Shown: in pieces, positions 1 through 12,404 of the stretch
Layout: every line of letters begins with the position of its first letter
Position numbering within the stretch: position 1 is the first letter of the stretch
From: Opisthocomus hoazin
Taxonomy: Eukaryota; Chordata; Aves; Opisthocomiformes; Opisthocomidae
Assembly (NCBI RefSeq): GCF_030867145.1
Contig: NC_134415.1
Coordinates: forward strand, 6,302,417-6,366,416
DNA length: 64,000 bases
Reading direction: 5' to 3'
Made by a program: the position numbers and the translations under genes
The notes under the pieces: model-generated
What the model saw: the letters and a program-made list of their open reading frames with translations, nothing else
Databases searched by the model: none
Told to the model about the DNA's origin: nothing

Positions 1-612
1 TTATATATGTATATATGTGTGTTTGGATGTTTCTATGTATACTAACTCTAGAGTACTAAGGAAAATACCAGTAGTGTACAGGGAAGACCTGTACGAGCCT
101 TAAAGACAAGAGAAGAGGGTGCTCTGCACAGTGTTAGGATTTATGGAATTTTTCTAAATGTGTTCAAAATCTGCTCTGCATAAATGCAAAACTTGTGTAA
201 TGCAGAGGGAAGCGAAGAGTTGCTTGGTAGCATGGCGTTGTGGGGGACTGAGTGGAGTACCTGTTTAACATCATTTTGTTAAATGAAATCTCTAGCTGTT
301 GAAAGAGTTACTCAGGTTTTGTGTCCCTTAACAGTAAGGGCGTGTGAGAGAATTGTGAGGCTTTTGAGGAGTTTAACTATTTGCCATAGGGCAGCTTGAC
401 TGAAGAACCTCTCGGACTGATAGTTTTAACTACACATTGATGTTTTTACAGTGAAGTCGTTAAATTCTGCGAGGAGCAAGTATAGGTGTGGTGTTATCTT
501 CACAGCTGGCAGCCTGTGCCTAAGACAAAATACGGAAGAGGAGCCCGTAATTCTTCTGGGGCTTCTTCGGTAGCGCGGCACGGAGCGATGATGGCAGATG
601 TGAGCAGATTGT
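1..612. other. TSNAX intron (partial), first stretch
   Basis: This is non-coding DNA upstream of a CR1 fragment, taken to be intron because the next recognisable coding exon at 10270 starts in phase 1. The first 40 bases are an AT/GT-rich simple stretch. I looked for the earlier TSNAX exons (the protein segment before the GLQEYVE motif) here and in the rest of 1-10269 and did not recognise them, so they probably lie before the window. Confidence 0.6.
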
Positions 613-716
613 CGCCTGGACAAGGTCCTCTACAGCCTACTGTAGGTAACCCTGCTTCGGCAGGACTAGATGACCCGCAGAGGTCCCTGCCAACCCCTAC
701 CATTCTGTGATTCTGT
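613..716 (+). mobile_element. CR1 LINE, 3' end fragment
   Basis: A short, strongly 5'-truncated CR1 copy. It starts inside the last codons of ORF2 (the CTGGACAAGGTCCT segment) and continues through the 3' UTR, with a CAGAGGTCCCT-type block, ending in two ATTCTGTG-like units. It has no coding capacity. Confidence 0.88.
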
Positions 717-3118
717 TGCTGGCTGACCTTTCCGTTCGCCGTGCGCCTGTGCTGCGAGCAGCGGTGAGTGGCGTGGCGTGCACGGAGCAGCTCATTAGCT
801 CTTTATCATGTCTGCACTTGCTCTCGACAGGATTAGATGACGAGGCTGTAAAATGTCAGCACCTTGTCAAAACTATTGCTCTGCAACTGCTTCTGCTGCT
901 GCTGATGTGGGAAATTCTGTGTAAAAGTTCAGCATTGACGCAGTCTAACACATAATTTATCTTGTGCAGGCGCTATTTTTGTTCGAGAGAATGGTATAAG
1001 GGAGCTTATTTCTGTCTCCTGCCGTACGCCGTTTAGAGTCACGTTAGGCGTGAGTCGTACTGCAGCCAACTGCGCTGCTGGATGGGACAAAATCAGTGAA
1101 GTGGATAAAAAGAAAATACTGTACTTGTGCTAGAATACCATTTTTTTCAACTGCAGTACGTAGGACCACCAGACATGATGCTGTAAGAAATGCTATGGAG
1201 ATGAGTGGGATCCCTCCAAGCAGGCCAGATTTAGATTACTGATTATTTAAATAATACTGGTTTTTTTTCATATTGTATGAAGGATTCAGATTAGAGCACA
1301 AACTAAAGGACCTATCCAAGTAGATTTCTGTGTTACTTGTTTTTTTTGTCTTAACTTTTTTACTCCTAGTATGGAAAGAACATCTCATACTCGAGCTGTG
1401 CTAGCTATCTTTGTATTTGTAAACACCTATGTATTTCTGAAATAATACTAAGGTAAAGAACTATTCTGCACATCAGGAACAGTATAGAAGTAGGACATTT
1501 TTTTCTTCTTAAGAAAGTTGAACAATTGTAATAAAAATAGGTGGCATATTTAGTCATAGGCTGGCGAAACAAAGGAAGAGCTTTTTACTGCGTGAGGAAG
1601 GTATCATTAATTGTAAATGTCTCACCCAGGACAAAAAACGTGAATACACCTAAAACTTGAAAGGAAAGCTGTCCATGAAGGAAGCAATCAGGTTTCTGCA
1701 AGATGGTGGGAAATCATAATAACACAGGAACAGGATGTAACTGAAGAATTCAAGTTCATCTCTTTGCTGTTGTGGGTGAGAGGTAAAATGCCAGAAATGG
1801 AAACAAAGTTTCCTGATTGTACTGGAAAATTAATGGAATTTGCAGGGAATAAGCTAATATTTATCCAATCTAAATTTGTCAATTTCTTTGTTTCTCTGTT
1901 TTGTTACTTTCTGTCTTTCTCTGATGTTCTCACAATTCCAAGTGTGCCAACAAACTTTGTCAAACTGATTTTCCTCAGTCTGCAAGCTGCTTATTTGAAC
2001 CTTGATACCTTCAGGTTGTTGCATTTTACTGCCCTTTGATTATTTCTGGTTCATGCCTTTTTTCTGGGTTCTTCCAGGGAAAGTAACAAATCAGCAGCTG
2101 CAGAGCCTCTCACTTTTTACTTTCTGCTGCAGGGTTTGTATGTTCTTGGGCAAAAACTTAAAACGAAACTGGGAAAATGAATGTGAATTTGGACCTGACC
2201 AAACAGGGCATGCCCGATGCGGGCGTTGATTATCAGCTGGTCCCTGAATGAGCCATTTTGTTTGGCGTAAGCTGTAAATTCAGCCGGAGCCATTGAGGGC
2301 AGCCTAAGAGAAGCAAAGTCCGTAAGAGAAGCTATATGCAGTCTTTTAAAGATGTGTGCGGTGGATCGGGCCAAACAAAGATCGTCCTTTCCTACTTCTA
2401 ACTTGAACCTAACGGTCCTAAGGTCCTGCAGTACTGTTACGGCAGCCACTGCACTTATTTACGTGACAATCTGAATCCAGTGACGTTTATTATCTTCTAA
2501 TTCAGTTTCATAGCTAGCAAATGGCAGAGCCCTTGTGCTCTGGCTCGGGAATTTTTTTTTTGACCCTGCAGCTGTTAACATCAGACGTTCAGAGACCAGA
2601 GCTCTGAAGCCTTTACAGGAACCAGGTGCAGGTGGAACACGAGAGAAGACCAAGAAAAATCTATGAACCTTTTTTGTTTGTTTGTTTGAAATCACACAGG
2701 AGAATGTGTCATAGAGGAACTCCATTCCAGGGAACAACTAGCACAGCACATTGTGATTAGGCTTTTGTTTTGCAGACACGAGGTGAGAATAGGGGTTGGT
2801 GCGTGGTGATTTGTTACCATCTCACTAGATCTGTATTTAGGAGGATAAATGGCCACCGTTGGTACTTCTGACGTGCTAGTGAGTTGGGGCTGTTGTATGG
2901 AAGCAACATTGTCTTGAGGAGAACTTTCACTGGGGTTTGAACTGCAGAAGCTGTGTTGTGTTAGGTGCTCTTCCCTCTCTGATCACTGAACTTCCTGGCG
3001 GAGTCAGAGCTTCCTTTTGTTGGCATCTTGAACGCTTGCCCTTGCTAGTGTAAAATTTACCATCTAACTGAATGACTTTTAAAACTCTGTATCAATTATC
3101 AAGACAATTGGAGGTAGT
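717..3118. other. TSNAX intron, no gene seen
   Basis: About 2.4 kb of unremarkable, mildly AT-rich intron. There is a short CTG-rich microsatellite at about 887-904. A minus-strand open frame at 2117-2449 (110 codons) has no recognisable family and no splice or promoter context, so I do not call it a gene. Confidence 0.6.
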
Positions 3119-3607
3119 CACAGAATCACAGAATGGTAGAGGTTGGAAGGGACCTCTGTGGGTCATCTAGTCCAACCCTCCTGCCAAAGCAGGGTCACCT
3201 ACAGCAGGCTGCACAGGACCGTGTCCAGGCGGGTCTTGAGTATCTCCAGAGAAGGAGACTCCACAACCTCCCTGGGCAGCCTGGGCCAGGGCTCCGTCAC
3301 CCTCAGAGTGAAGAAGTTCTTCCTCGTGTTCAGCTGGAACTTCCTCTGCTTCAGTTTGTGCCCGTTGCCCCTTGTCCTGTCACTGGGCACCACTGAAAAG
3401 AGTCTGGCCCCATCCTCCTGACACCCACCCTTGAGATATTTATAGGCATTTAGAAGGTCCCCTCTCAGCCTTCTCTTCTTCAGGCTGAACAAGCCCAGCT
3501 CCCTCAGCCTCTCCTCGTAGGAGAGATGCTCCAGTCCCCTCATCATCCTCGTAGCCCTCCGCTGGACTCTCTCCAGTAGCTCCTCATCTTTCTTGAACTG
3601 GGGAGCC
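3119..3607 (-). mobile_element. CR1 LINE, 5'-truncated, antisense to TSNAX
   Basis: The copy begins at 3119 with the reverse complement of the CR1 tail (CACAGAATCACAGAAT). Reading the minus strand, it covers the C-terminal part of ORF2 ([18 protein letters not shown] through the VLCSLL terminus) and the 3' UTR. The C-terminal frame is still open, but the element is truncated just upstream of the [11 protein letters not shown] segment and lacks endonuclease and reverse transcriptase. T-rich tracts at about 3648-3680 follow on the + strand. Confidence 0.95.
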
Positions 3608-6600
3608 AGAGAGATCAGGAAACTACTTGTCACAGGAATAGTTTGGGGTTTTTTTTTGGTTTTTTTTTGTTTTTTTTATTAAGAACTCCTGTAGAATATT
3701 GGCTGCTACAGAAAACCCCCCACCCTTCAGAACAAAAACCTTGGTTACAGAAGTAGCCATGGTACATCCCTCAGGTCTTCAAATAGGAGCAAAATGACAG
3801 CTTGTGAATTTCTGATCCACCATGAGTCATCTGCAAAACACCTGCCATTTGTCATAGGTAGATATTTTGCTAATAACAACAACAAAAAGGCTCGATTTAA
3901 CTGGTCTCTGCAATGAGAGACTAAAATACTCTTTGCAGTTCTCCACGGGGTTTTTGTGCCTGTTTGGGGAAACAATTCAACTCTCACAGGCACCTGTGCC
4001 TATTAAATAGGGAACCTATATTCGTTTCTGTAGTTACTGAGCAAACAGACTCATTTTGGGATTAGCTTTTCCCTATAGCTGATGTGTAGTCAACTTTAAA
4101 CGAAGTGCAAACAATATTAACACTTTAGTATCTGAAATAAAACACTTGAAGGCATGCAATGTGAAGGGAACAGAACTTCTTGGTAGTCATAGATGTGTCA
4201 AGTAGCAGTTGACTCATCAACAAAGCATTCAGGGCTCCATACAATAAATTTGCATAAATTTAATTGTTGCTATAATAGTAAACCAGTTTAGACAAATCAC
4301 TACTAGATGTGATGTACATTCTTCGTTTATATTCCATTAGTAATGGTCCAAGGTTATTTCAAGTAAGTTTTTCTGACAAATATTCACATCTGGGTTTGCA
4401 CTGATTACTAAAGTAATTTTGAAACAGGATTGATAAAATGGAGCAGTTTGTTTATGTGGATGTGGACTTAGCTGTGATTTTGCGTTCCCCAGTTCCTTTA
4501 AAAATTCAAAGACTGCTCATAGCCATACCTGCCATAATGACTCAGCTTTCGAAGTATTATTCAGGGAATAGAAACTTTTTCCCCCAAATTTGCAAGCTTT
4601 TATGGACATTTGTTCTAGCGCTTTTATTTGTATTTGTTAGTTAGTCCCATTTTATGAAATCCATCCCTGAGTGGAGTTGCTCTTTAAAGCCGTTCTCAGA
4701 GCAGGATGTCCAGAGCACGCACGGCTCTCAGGATCCCTGGCTTTATGCTCTTTCGGTGTACTGTTGTAAAATTGACCTTTGACTTCACGCTCACAATCAG
4801 CAAAGCAGCTGGATTGTTTCACAGCCTCAGTTTTAGTTTAATTACTGAAGTTTTTAACACTTGCAAGTGGAAAGAGACCTGTGAATCTAAGGAGTCATTG
4901 CCAGGTCTGCAGCGAACTGAAATGGAAAAGACTGAGGTGTGAATTGTCGGTTTCATCTTAATAGGATGCTGATTTTGAAGCAGAATGATTTAATTTGTGT
5001 ATTAATAGTATTGAATTTGTTGCTTGTACTTGTTTCAGTTGATGTACCTCGTTAATTATTTGCTTATTTCACCAGTACTCCCCTTCACTGATCCATATGC
5101 TTGCAGAAGCGGGTTCTTTACCATCCTCCCCATGTTCTGCAGAGCTTAGTAATAATGGCTCTCCAGTTTAACTTTGGCTTTTCTCTGTTTGGGATTTCCA
5201 CAATAATATCACTCCGTTTTTTTATGGGTTGTGTGGGGTTTTTCAGGTTTGTGGGTTTTTTTGAATTTATTTTTTTTTAACAAGAGTGTTACTTGCCAGC
5301 CTAAACATGTTGATAAGATAGATCTGTGGCTGTGCTGTTTTCATTTTGTGATGAATTTGCAAGTGGGTAGTTTCAGATGACTCGCCCTGTAAATAATGTG
5401 CCCCACCCTTCATACAGCGATCCTGGAAGAAACTTGCTGTGTTTATTTTCCTACCATCTTTCTAGTGGCTGCTCTTGGCGTGTGATTCCTGCTGCAGAGG
5501 TCAGGGGAGGAGCTGGGTGAGAGAACACAGGCTGTCGCCTGCTTGCATCCAAACCATCAGCACAGGCTGCTCCGAGAGCAAAAAGATACAGAGGAAGGGA
5601 AGAGGCCGAAGGGATAGAAGGAAAATGAGTTTGAGAAGAAACAGGGAGAGAAGCAGCTTATTTGGAAAGAGGGCGCGTAGCATTGGCATTGCTGACCTTA
5701 AGAACTGAGGCATGAAATCCATTTTAACCCATTTTTTAACTGGTGAACGGGTATTTAAAGGAGGAAATGAAGTAAACAAAATTTTAGGAGGATACTTTCA
5801 GCTCTTGCTTAATCTGTCATTCTGGGTTAAAACTTCCATGCATGCATGCTTGTACGTTTTGGGTGGAATTAGATTTGCCCTAGCCTGACTCTTGCAATTA
5901 AGGAACTTGTATTCTTTACTCATTCTTTTAAGTCGAACTGTCTTTTCCTACCTCTTACACATTCATTTGACTCTTGGATTAAGTGCTCGAATGACTTGTT
6001 TTTTTGAAGAAATCTGATACCTTGCTGAGTTTCTTATTAGAGAAGCTGCTTAACAGTTCCTTCTCAGAGCTTGCATATGTAGATAAGGATAGATGTCTTG
6101 AATATTAGCTGATATAGCTGATAAAAAAATGCACAGACTTTCAGGCACAAAATTGTAGATCGTAGGTGCTCAGAAGATACCTCAGTGTAACTTTCTAGTG
6201 CTTACACAGAAAATAAACTTTCAAAATGTAGAAAGATGCTGTTATACTGCGTTACTGTAACTTGTCACTAGTACAAGCCATTTGTATAGAGTAAACGTAA
6301 TAAAATATCAAAATACTTAAGCATTTTGTTACCTCACATCTGTAATTTTAAGAGGTGCTAGTAGAAATAATACAGTACTTTTAATTGGGATTTTCAGTCT
6401 GTGTACTAGAAAAAAAAATTACATAAAAGGCAGTCTTACAAACTATTCCATTGCTGGCAGCCCAATCCAGAAATAAGCCAATGTTGGAATAAATCCAAAA
6501 CAAGAGCATAAAGGGAAAGATATTGTTGGATGGTGTAGTGAAATGGGATGGTGTTTTTCACCTTGGGGATTATTTGCTGAAAAAAGCGGATGTCCTACCA

Positions 6601-9010
6601 TTAGGCTAAAACATAACATGTTTAAACATCCTTCTACCTGCACATGGAAACACCTTCTCTCAAGGTCTTGGGTCACTGAAGTGTCATGCTGTAGCTACTT
6701 CTGGAGGAAGGATTTTAAAAAGGGAAAAAAAAAAAAAAAAGTTAAATATGTTGGGTTTTTTTTTTTTGCAAAGTAGTTGTAACCAGGATTTGTTACCAGT
6801 CTGTTTGTAATGGTAACAGCTTTAATGAGGTTTTGTAAGGCTTGTTTGTCAATAGGGAGAGATAGATTCCCTAGCTGTGAAAAGGTGACAGTAAATGGCA
6901 AATGAGACTGTGCGTGCAACATTCACGTGGTGGCATTCAACAGAAGGAGCGAGGAGAAGAGTGGAACACGTCAGCTGGGGTGGGAGGAAGCAGAAGTGTG
7001 TGTGTATGTGTGCATATAACAATGCCTATATAAAAAATACGGAAAAATAAATGAATGGAGGAGCCAAACACTTATCCTGGAAAAGAACAAAACGTGTGTG
7101 GAGCAGCAGTAAAGTGGAGTGAGCTGAAACTGGAAGTTATGGTTGATGGAGAAAACACTACTGAAAAGTTTGAGAGCTGATTTGATCTCCCTGAGAACTT
7201 GGGAAGATGGCAAGTGGATTCTTCATAGGTGATAGCCTTCTCCGCAGATAGCAGAGAGAGATTCTCACAGATGTTGTCGTGTTGAGTAGTGCTGTATCTG
7301 GTAGTTTACAGCTTATCCACAGAAAAAGCCAAAATTTTGTAATGAATTCCTGACCGTGTTGCGTCAGAGGGTAAGTCAGGAAAAGAATGGGTGGTGAAAT
7401 CTACCCCTCTGCAGCTTCTGAAGTTATTTATCTTAGAAGATGCTGAGTAGCTTTTATCTAGTATTCTTCTATTGCTTGTGCCCAGAATGCTTTACCTGAA
7501 TTCAGCTGATTAATTTACTGTATTTAATTGGCCTTGCAGCTCCCTGATTGTGTGTTCTAATTTGTGAACAGCAACGCTCCGTGTGGCTGCGGTTGCTGGA
7601 TGTTTACTCTGCCTTTCCCACTGCTGCTGTGCCGAAGCATGAAGGGTGCAGGCGGAACTGCCTCCACTCACCTTGCAAATACATATTTAAAAGGAATAAA
7701 TGCGGGTTACTCATCACACTGTTGTGACTGTAGCGTGGAAAGCCTTCTACAATTTAATTTTCTCTTGACCTTACCTCTAGTTTTTCGGGGGTATTTCCAC
7801 CCTCATCTATTTTTCAAATCTCTGCTCTCTTCTTTTTGATTTAGACTTTTTCTTTGTTCCAGATGAAGTCTAAATTTGCTTCTTCCTGCGTATCTGCATA
7901 GGCTGAGGTTCTGGCCCTGTAGAGGCCAGTTGAGGGTTTTAAGATTATTCCAGTGGAACCAGGATTCTACTTCTGGTACCTGTGAGTACCTCCACATTTT
8001 TTCACTTTACTCACTGGTAAAACTATCATCTAATCCTGGTCCTCTTGCCGTGTGATACGGCAGTGTCACCTCTTTGCTTCCCTTGAAGTGAAACCATCCC
8101 TCCACAATGGCTCAGAGTGGCTCTGCGAGAGCCCTCTCTGTCATCTTCCTTTAACGTCTGCCTTTGGTGCTTCCTCCATCCGTAGGTCAGATACACACGT
8201 GCATCGATTTTGTCTTCAAAACTTTTTGTAGCTTAATTCTGCCATGGCTGTTTGTTCCAGGTTTGTTTCTGCTTTTCTTCTACCACCCGTGCCAGCTTCA
8301 GCTCTTTGCTCATGAACTTTTCCCACCGGATTTCCCCAGATCTTCTCTCTGCACGTAAGGAAAAACTGACAGAACCTGTGAAATCACTGCCTGAGCATTC
8401 AAGCTCCTTCTCAGATCTCACCTTTGCTATAATGCATACAGAGACTCACCATCTGCTAAGTAGGTAGCGAGAGGTGATTGTCGCAGGTGGCTGCAGATGG
8501 CATAGCGATCTGGTAGAAGCTACATTTGTTAGCCCATCTTTTGTTTCCTTGCCAGAACGCCGACTCCTTTTGTCCCCCTGCATGCCTTTTTTTTAGAGGG
8601 TGAGTTCTTTCGGACAGAGCTGCTGTTCAGTACACTCCTCTCGTTGGACATCACAGCCCTGTCTGCTTGATTTTTGGGGGTTTGGTTTTTTGGGCTGCAG
8701 AGATTGTAACAACAGATGCTTTCTCCTGAAGATAAATTTCACCTAACCTGCGTGTTTTAAGGAGCCTGTTCACTAATTCCCGCAAAACAGAGAAGTGGGA
8801 GATTCAGTTTTAAACAAGTATCAACTGTTGCTAATAAGATGAAACAAAGGAAACTTCTGTATATGTGTTTTTTTTGGTAGGTGAGCTGCCTTTCTTGCTT
8901 TTGGTTTATCTGCAGACTTTTTCTCTGATTGTGTCCTGTGTCTTTGTGAACTGTGAAATAGTAATCTCTGCTCTTCAGCATACAAACGCGTATTTTAAAA
9001 GCTCCATTAT
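3608..9010. other. TSNAX intron, no gene seen
   Basis: About 5.4 kb of intron. Homopolymer runs occur at 6725-6740 (A) and about 6756-6767 (T), and a short GT/AT-rich patch at about 6997-7020. Many short open frames exist on both strands, none with recognisable similarity. I found no TSNAX exon here. Confidence 0.6.
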
Positions 9011-9941
9011 CATAGAATCATAGAATGCTTTGGGTTGGAAGGGACCTTCAGAGGCCATCCAGCCCAACACCCGTGCAGTGAGCAGGGACATCTTCACCTG
9101 GGTCAGGTTGCTCAGAGCTCCGTCCAACCTGGCCTGGAATGTTTCCAGGGATGGGGCATCGACCACCTCTGGGCAACCTGGGCCAGGGTTTCACCACCCT
9201 CATTGTAAAATATTTCTTCCTTATAGCTGGTCTAAATCTACCCTTTTTTAGTTTAAAGCCATTACCATCTTTCCTATAGGCCCCCTTTAAGTACTGAAGG
9301 GTCACAGTAAGGCCTCCCCGCAGCCTTCCCTTCCCCAGGCTGAACAGCCCCAGCTCTCCCAGCCTTTCCTCCCAGCAGAGGGGTTCCAGCCCTCGGATCA
9401 TTGCTGGGGCCTCCTCTGGCCCTGCTCCCACAGCTCCAGCTCTGTCCTGTGCTGAGGGCTCCAGAGCTGGATGCAGGACTCCCAGGGGGGTCTCAGCAGA
9501 GCGGGGCAGAGGGGCAGAATCCCCTCCCTCGCCCTGTGCCCATGCTGCTGGGGATGCAGCCTAGGGCACGGTTGGCCTGCTGGGCTGCCAGCACACTCTG
9601 CTGGGTCATGGCCAGCTTCTCATCCCCCAGCACCCCCAAGTCCTTCTCTGGAGGGCTGCTCTCCATCCCTTCATCCCCCAGCCTGTGTTGATAGTGGGGG
9701 TTACCCCGACCCATGTGCAGAACCCTGCACTTGGCCTTGTTGAACCTCATGAGGTTCCCATGTACCCACTTCTCAAGCTTGGCCAGGCCCCTCTGGATGG
9801 CATCCCTTCCCTCCAGCCTGTCAGCCGCACCACTCAGCTTGGTGCCATCTGCAGATCTTGCAGAGGGTGCTCTTGATCCCACTGTCGTTGATGAAACACT
9901 CGTTAAACAGCGCTGGTCCCCGTACGGACCCCTGAGGGACG
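9011..9941 (-). mobile_element. CR1 LINE, 5'-truncated, older subfamily
   Basis: The + strand starts with CATAGAATCATAGAAT, the reverse complement of a CR1 tail. On the minus strand the element carries the 3' UTR, the ORF2 C-terminus and part of the reverse transcriptase (a GPALFNE..IND-like segment near 9880-9935, then [17 protein letters not shown] near 9715-9755). The reading frame is split into pieces at about 9431 and 9493. The 3' UTR text (GGGACCTTCAGAGGCCA) differs from the copies at 3.1, 27.1 and 61.4 kb, so this is a different CR1 subfamily shared with the copy at 18.2 kb. Confidence 0.93.
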
Positions 9942-10269
9942 TTATGGGGAGCTGCTGTTCAGAATGTTTCTGACAGTAACGTGATGGTTCGTACTGGTGC
10001 TACCAAAGATTCTGAATGAAAAATGCAGTTGGAGTAAAAACTTGAAAATGTTTATCTGCTGTGTTCTTGGTCTGGTTTTTGTACTTCAGAAGCATGCTAT
10101 GTTAAATTATGTTTCAGTGCTATTTCTGGATTATCTTAGTTTTCACTTTTTGCTAGTAATCTTAAAATAGTCTCACTTCAAAGATTTCTAAAAAAAATAA
10201 ATAATTTTGAGCATGGATCGTTGCTGGAAGGTTTGAATCATTAGCTTTATTCTTCTGCTATTTTTGCAG
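9942..10269 (+). other. TSNAX intron end with splice acceptor
   Basis: Intron DNA ending in TTATTCTTCTGCTATTTTTG followed by CAG, a good pyrimidine-rich acceptor. The AG is at 10268-10269, directly before the coding exon. Confidence 0.85.
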
Positions 10270-10397
10270 GACTTCAAGAATATGTTGAGGCAGTCTCATT
10301 TCAATATTTTATCAAAACACGATCTTTGATTAGTGTCGAAGAGATCAACAAACAACTAATATTTACAGCAGAAGACAGAGAAGAAACAACAAACACG
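10270..10397 (+). CDS. TSNAX: TSNAX internal coding exon (penultimate)
   Basis: Internal exon of translin-associated factor X (TRAX). TRAX pairs with translin in the C3PO ring, a metal-dependent endoribonuclease that removes the nicked passenger strand during RISC activation and also processes tRNA fragments. The 128-base exon begins after a CAG acceptor in phase 1 (the split codon gives the Gly of GLQEYVEAV) and ends after AACACG at a GTAAAAG donor in phase 0. It reads [10 protein letters not shown], then KTRSLIS and [11 protein letters not shown], which match my knowledge of vertebrate TSNAX almost residue for residue. The two glutamates of EYVE correspond, as I recall, to human Glu126 and Glu129 of the catalytic site, and both are kept. 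The exon is too short to stand out as an open frame alone. The earlier exons are outside the window. Confidence 0.95.
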
Positions 10398-12029
10398 GTA
10401 AAAGTTTTTCTTTTCTCATGTGACAAAGATCTTTCTGGGATGGAAATGCAGTGAGTAGGCTTAGTCACGTTTTTGGCATCTGATTAAATAAGGCCAGTTA
10501 GGGGAATGGTATTAGATAGCCATGTGGGCTTTGACTCACGTGTTCAAAACATGCTTTTTATTCTGACAAGTAGTAAACTAAATCTGTGGGATACAAGTTT
10601 ATGAATTTCACATCCTTTTTATTCAGAGCAAACTGAACCCCTTCTGGTAGGGGGAAGGATCCAGGATAGCGAAATACTACAAGCAGATGCAGAGGAGGGA
10701 TTTTTAATGGCTGGGGTTGCCGGTGAGTCCTGCTGGTGTTCAGTGATGTCCCCAAAGGTGGGAGAGGCAAGTGAATCCAAGGCAGGATGAACTCCGTGAA
10801 TGCCATCTTCCTGAACTAGTCACAGGAGGGACAGCCGTCAGCTTCTCTAAAAATGCACTGCGTATGTCTTAGCTGGGTCATTTGTGACTTTCCTGGAGCT
10901 GATCTTGACGCCTCCCGTCAGAGGACAAGCTCGTGCCCCATCATACCTTAGCCCTAATACACCGTATCTGCTGGTTTTTGACTTGCCCATACTCCTGCTT
11001 TGCTCTAAATAGAACTTTTTGCACAGGGAGAAACTACTGCCACCGACCACCGTAACCTGGGTACAGTCTGATTGTTTACAGGGGGCAAAAGGCACTTTTG
11101 TAGTAGTGTCCAGAAGTGCACCTGCAGTGTCCAGTAACGCACAGCACTGCTGCTGTAGATGAATTCCCCAGTCTGCTGCTGGTGAAGACATTCTGCCGTA
11201 AAGCACTTTTTATTCTTTCTGTATTCCCTTGGTGAGATATTTGCAAAGAAGCCAAGTTTTTAGCTTAAGTTCATTTGTTCCTACCGGAGGTAAGCCCATT
11301 GTGGCACGCTTGTTTTAACACATTGTGAAGCTCTTAACCCCTGCAGTCACGCCTGTGACCAGGTTTGTGAATTTGGGTGGACAGCATGTTCTGGGAACAA
11401 GGTAACAGAAAGAAAACTGTATTGTCTCACAAGTTACCAATATTTTGGCAATAAAAAGTATTGGAAACAGATATAGGAGCAAACCTGTAGCTTTGTGATA
11501 AGTTTTCTTCATGAAGTATTTTTTAAGCTATTTTAATGAGTTTGGTTGATATAAAATGGATCTGAGAACTATACCTGTCAGCTTCTTGTAGAAAATATAT
11601 TTGGAAATTCAAGATACTGTTACGAAATGATGTGGTTTGTTTTCATAATGCAAACTCTTGATTGCTTTGGTAGCTTTGGGCAGACCATTTAGGGAAAATT
11701 TAAATCTGTTAGGCTGAGATCTTGCGGCAAAAAAGAAAAAAGCGACTGCAAATAAATGTTGGTACAAAGATGTGATAATTCTGTTTACAAGCAGGGTACG
11801 TTTCTCATGCTTGCTTGAATGGAAATCGCATCTCAAGCAGAAATGATGCTCTCATACCTTCTGGTATGCTGGGAGGAGATTATCAGACTGTGTAGAAGTG
11901 CCATGCAATTTGATTTTCTGGAATGTTTTTCATTACCAGTTATGTTAGATAAGTTAGTGTGCATTTGAACTATTACAGACTGGTGTTTCATCGTTCTCTG
12001 TACTGGACTTTGTTCTGTTCTGTCCTCAG
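10398..12029 (+). other. TSNAX last intron
   Basis: A 1.63-kb intron with donor GTAAAAG at 10398 and acceptor TGTCCTCAG ending at 12029. I recognise no repeat or gene inside it. Minus-strand open frames at 10847-11206 and elsewhere look random. Confidence 0.88.
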
Positions 12030-12404
12030 ACCTCCAATTCCCACGACAAACTGCCACACACTTGGAGCCTGAAGGTAACACCTGTAGATTACCTGCTGGG
12101 AGTGGCCGATCTGACCGGCGAGCTGATGCGGCTGTGCATCAGCAGCGTTGGCAATGGCGACATCGACACGCCTTTCGAACTGAGCCAGTTCTTACGGCAG
12201 ATTTACGACGGGTTTACTTTCATTGGCAACACTGGACCTTACGAAGTATCTAAGAAGCTGTATACCTTGAAACAGAGTCTGGCAAAAGTAGAGAATGCCT
12301 GCTACACGTTAAAAGTACGGGGATCTGAAATCCCAAAGCACATGCTGGCGGATGTGTTCTCGACCAAAACAGAATTGATTGACCAAGAGGAGGGTCTTTC
12401 TTAA
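12030..12404 (+). CDS. TSNAX: TSNAX terminal coding exon with stop
   Basis: Last coding exon of TRAX: 124 codons plus TAA, entered in phase 0 after a CTCAG acceptor. It contains the translin-fold helices: [19 protein letters not shown] near its residues 15-33, then [38 protein letters not shown], and the C-terminal [13 protein letters not shown] and EEGLS end. Asp and Glu of ADLTGELM correspond, as I recall, to the third catalytic acidic site (human Asp193 region), so with the previous exon the active site looks intact. The first dozen residues ([10 protein letters not shown] and neighbours) are the variable linker of the family. No frameshift or early stop is present, so this is a functional gene copy rather than a processed pseudogene; the intron and the introduced phase support that. 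Strong third-position divergence from mammals fits a bird. Confidence 0.97.
   Translation, partial: TSNSHDKLPHTWSLKVTPVDYLLGVADLTGELMRLCISSVGNGDIDTPFELSQFLRQIYDGFTFIGNTGPYEVSKKLYTLKQSLAKVENACYTLKVRGSEIPKHMLADVFSTKTELIDQEEGLS

Noticed and set aside
838..955. A possible TSNAX exon after a CAG at about 830, reading LDDEAVKCQHL
   Set aside because: It does not match the expected TSNAX segment before GLQEYVE, and it runs into a CTG-repeat-derived Leu stretch.
2117..2449. A 110-codon minus-strand frame in the TSNAX intron
   Set aside because: It reads like protein but matches no family I know and lacks any transcript signals. It could be a decayed fragment, but that cannot be supported.
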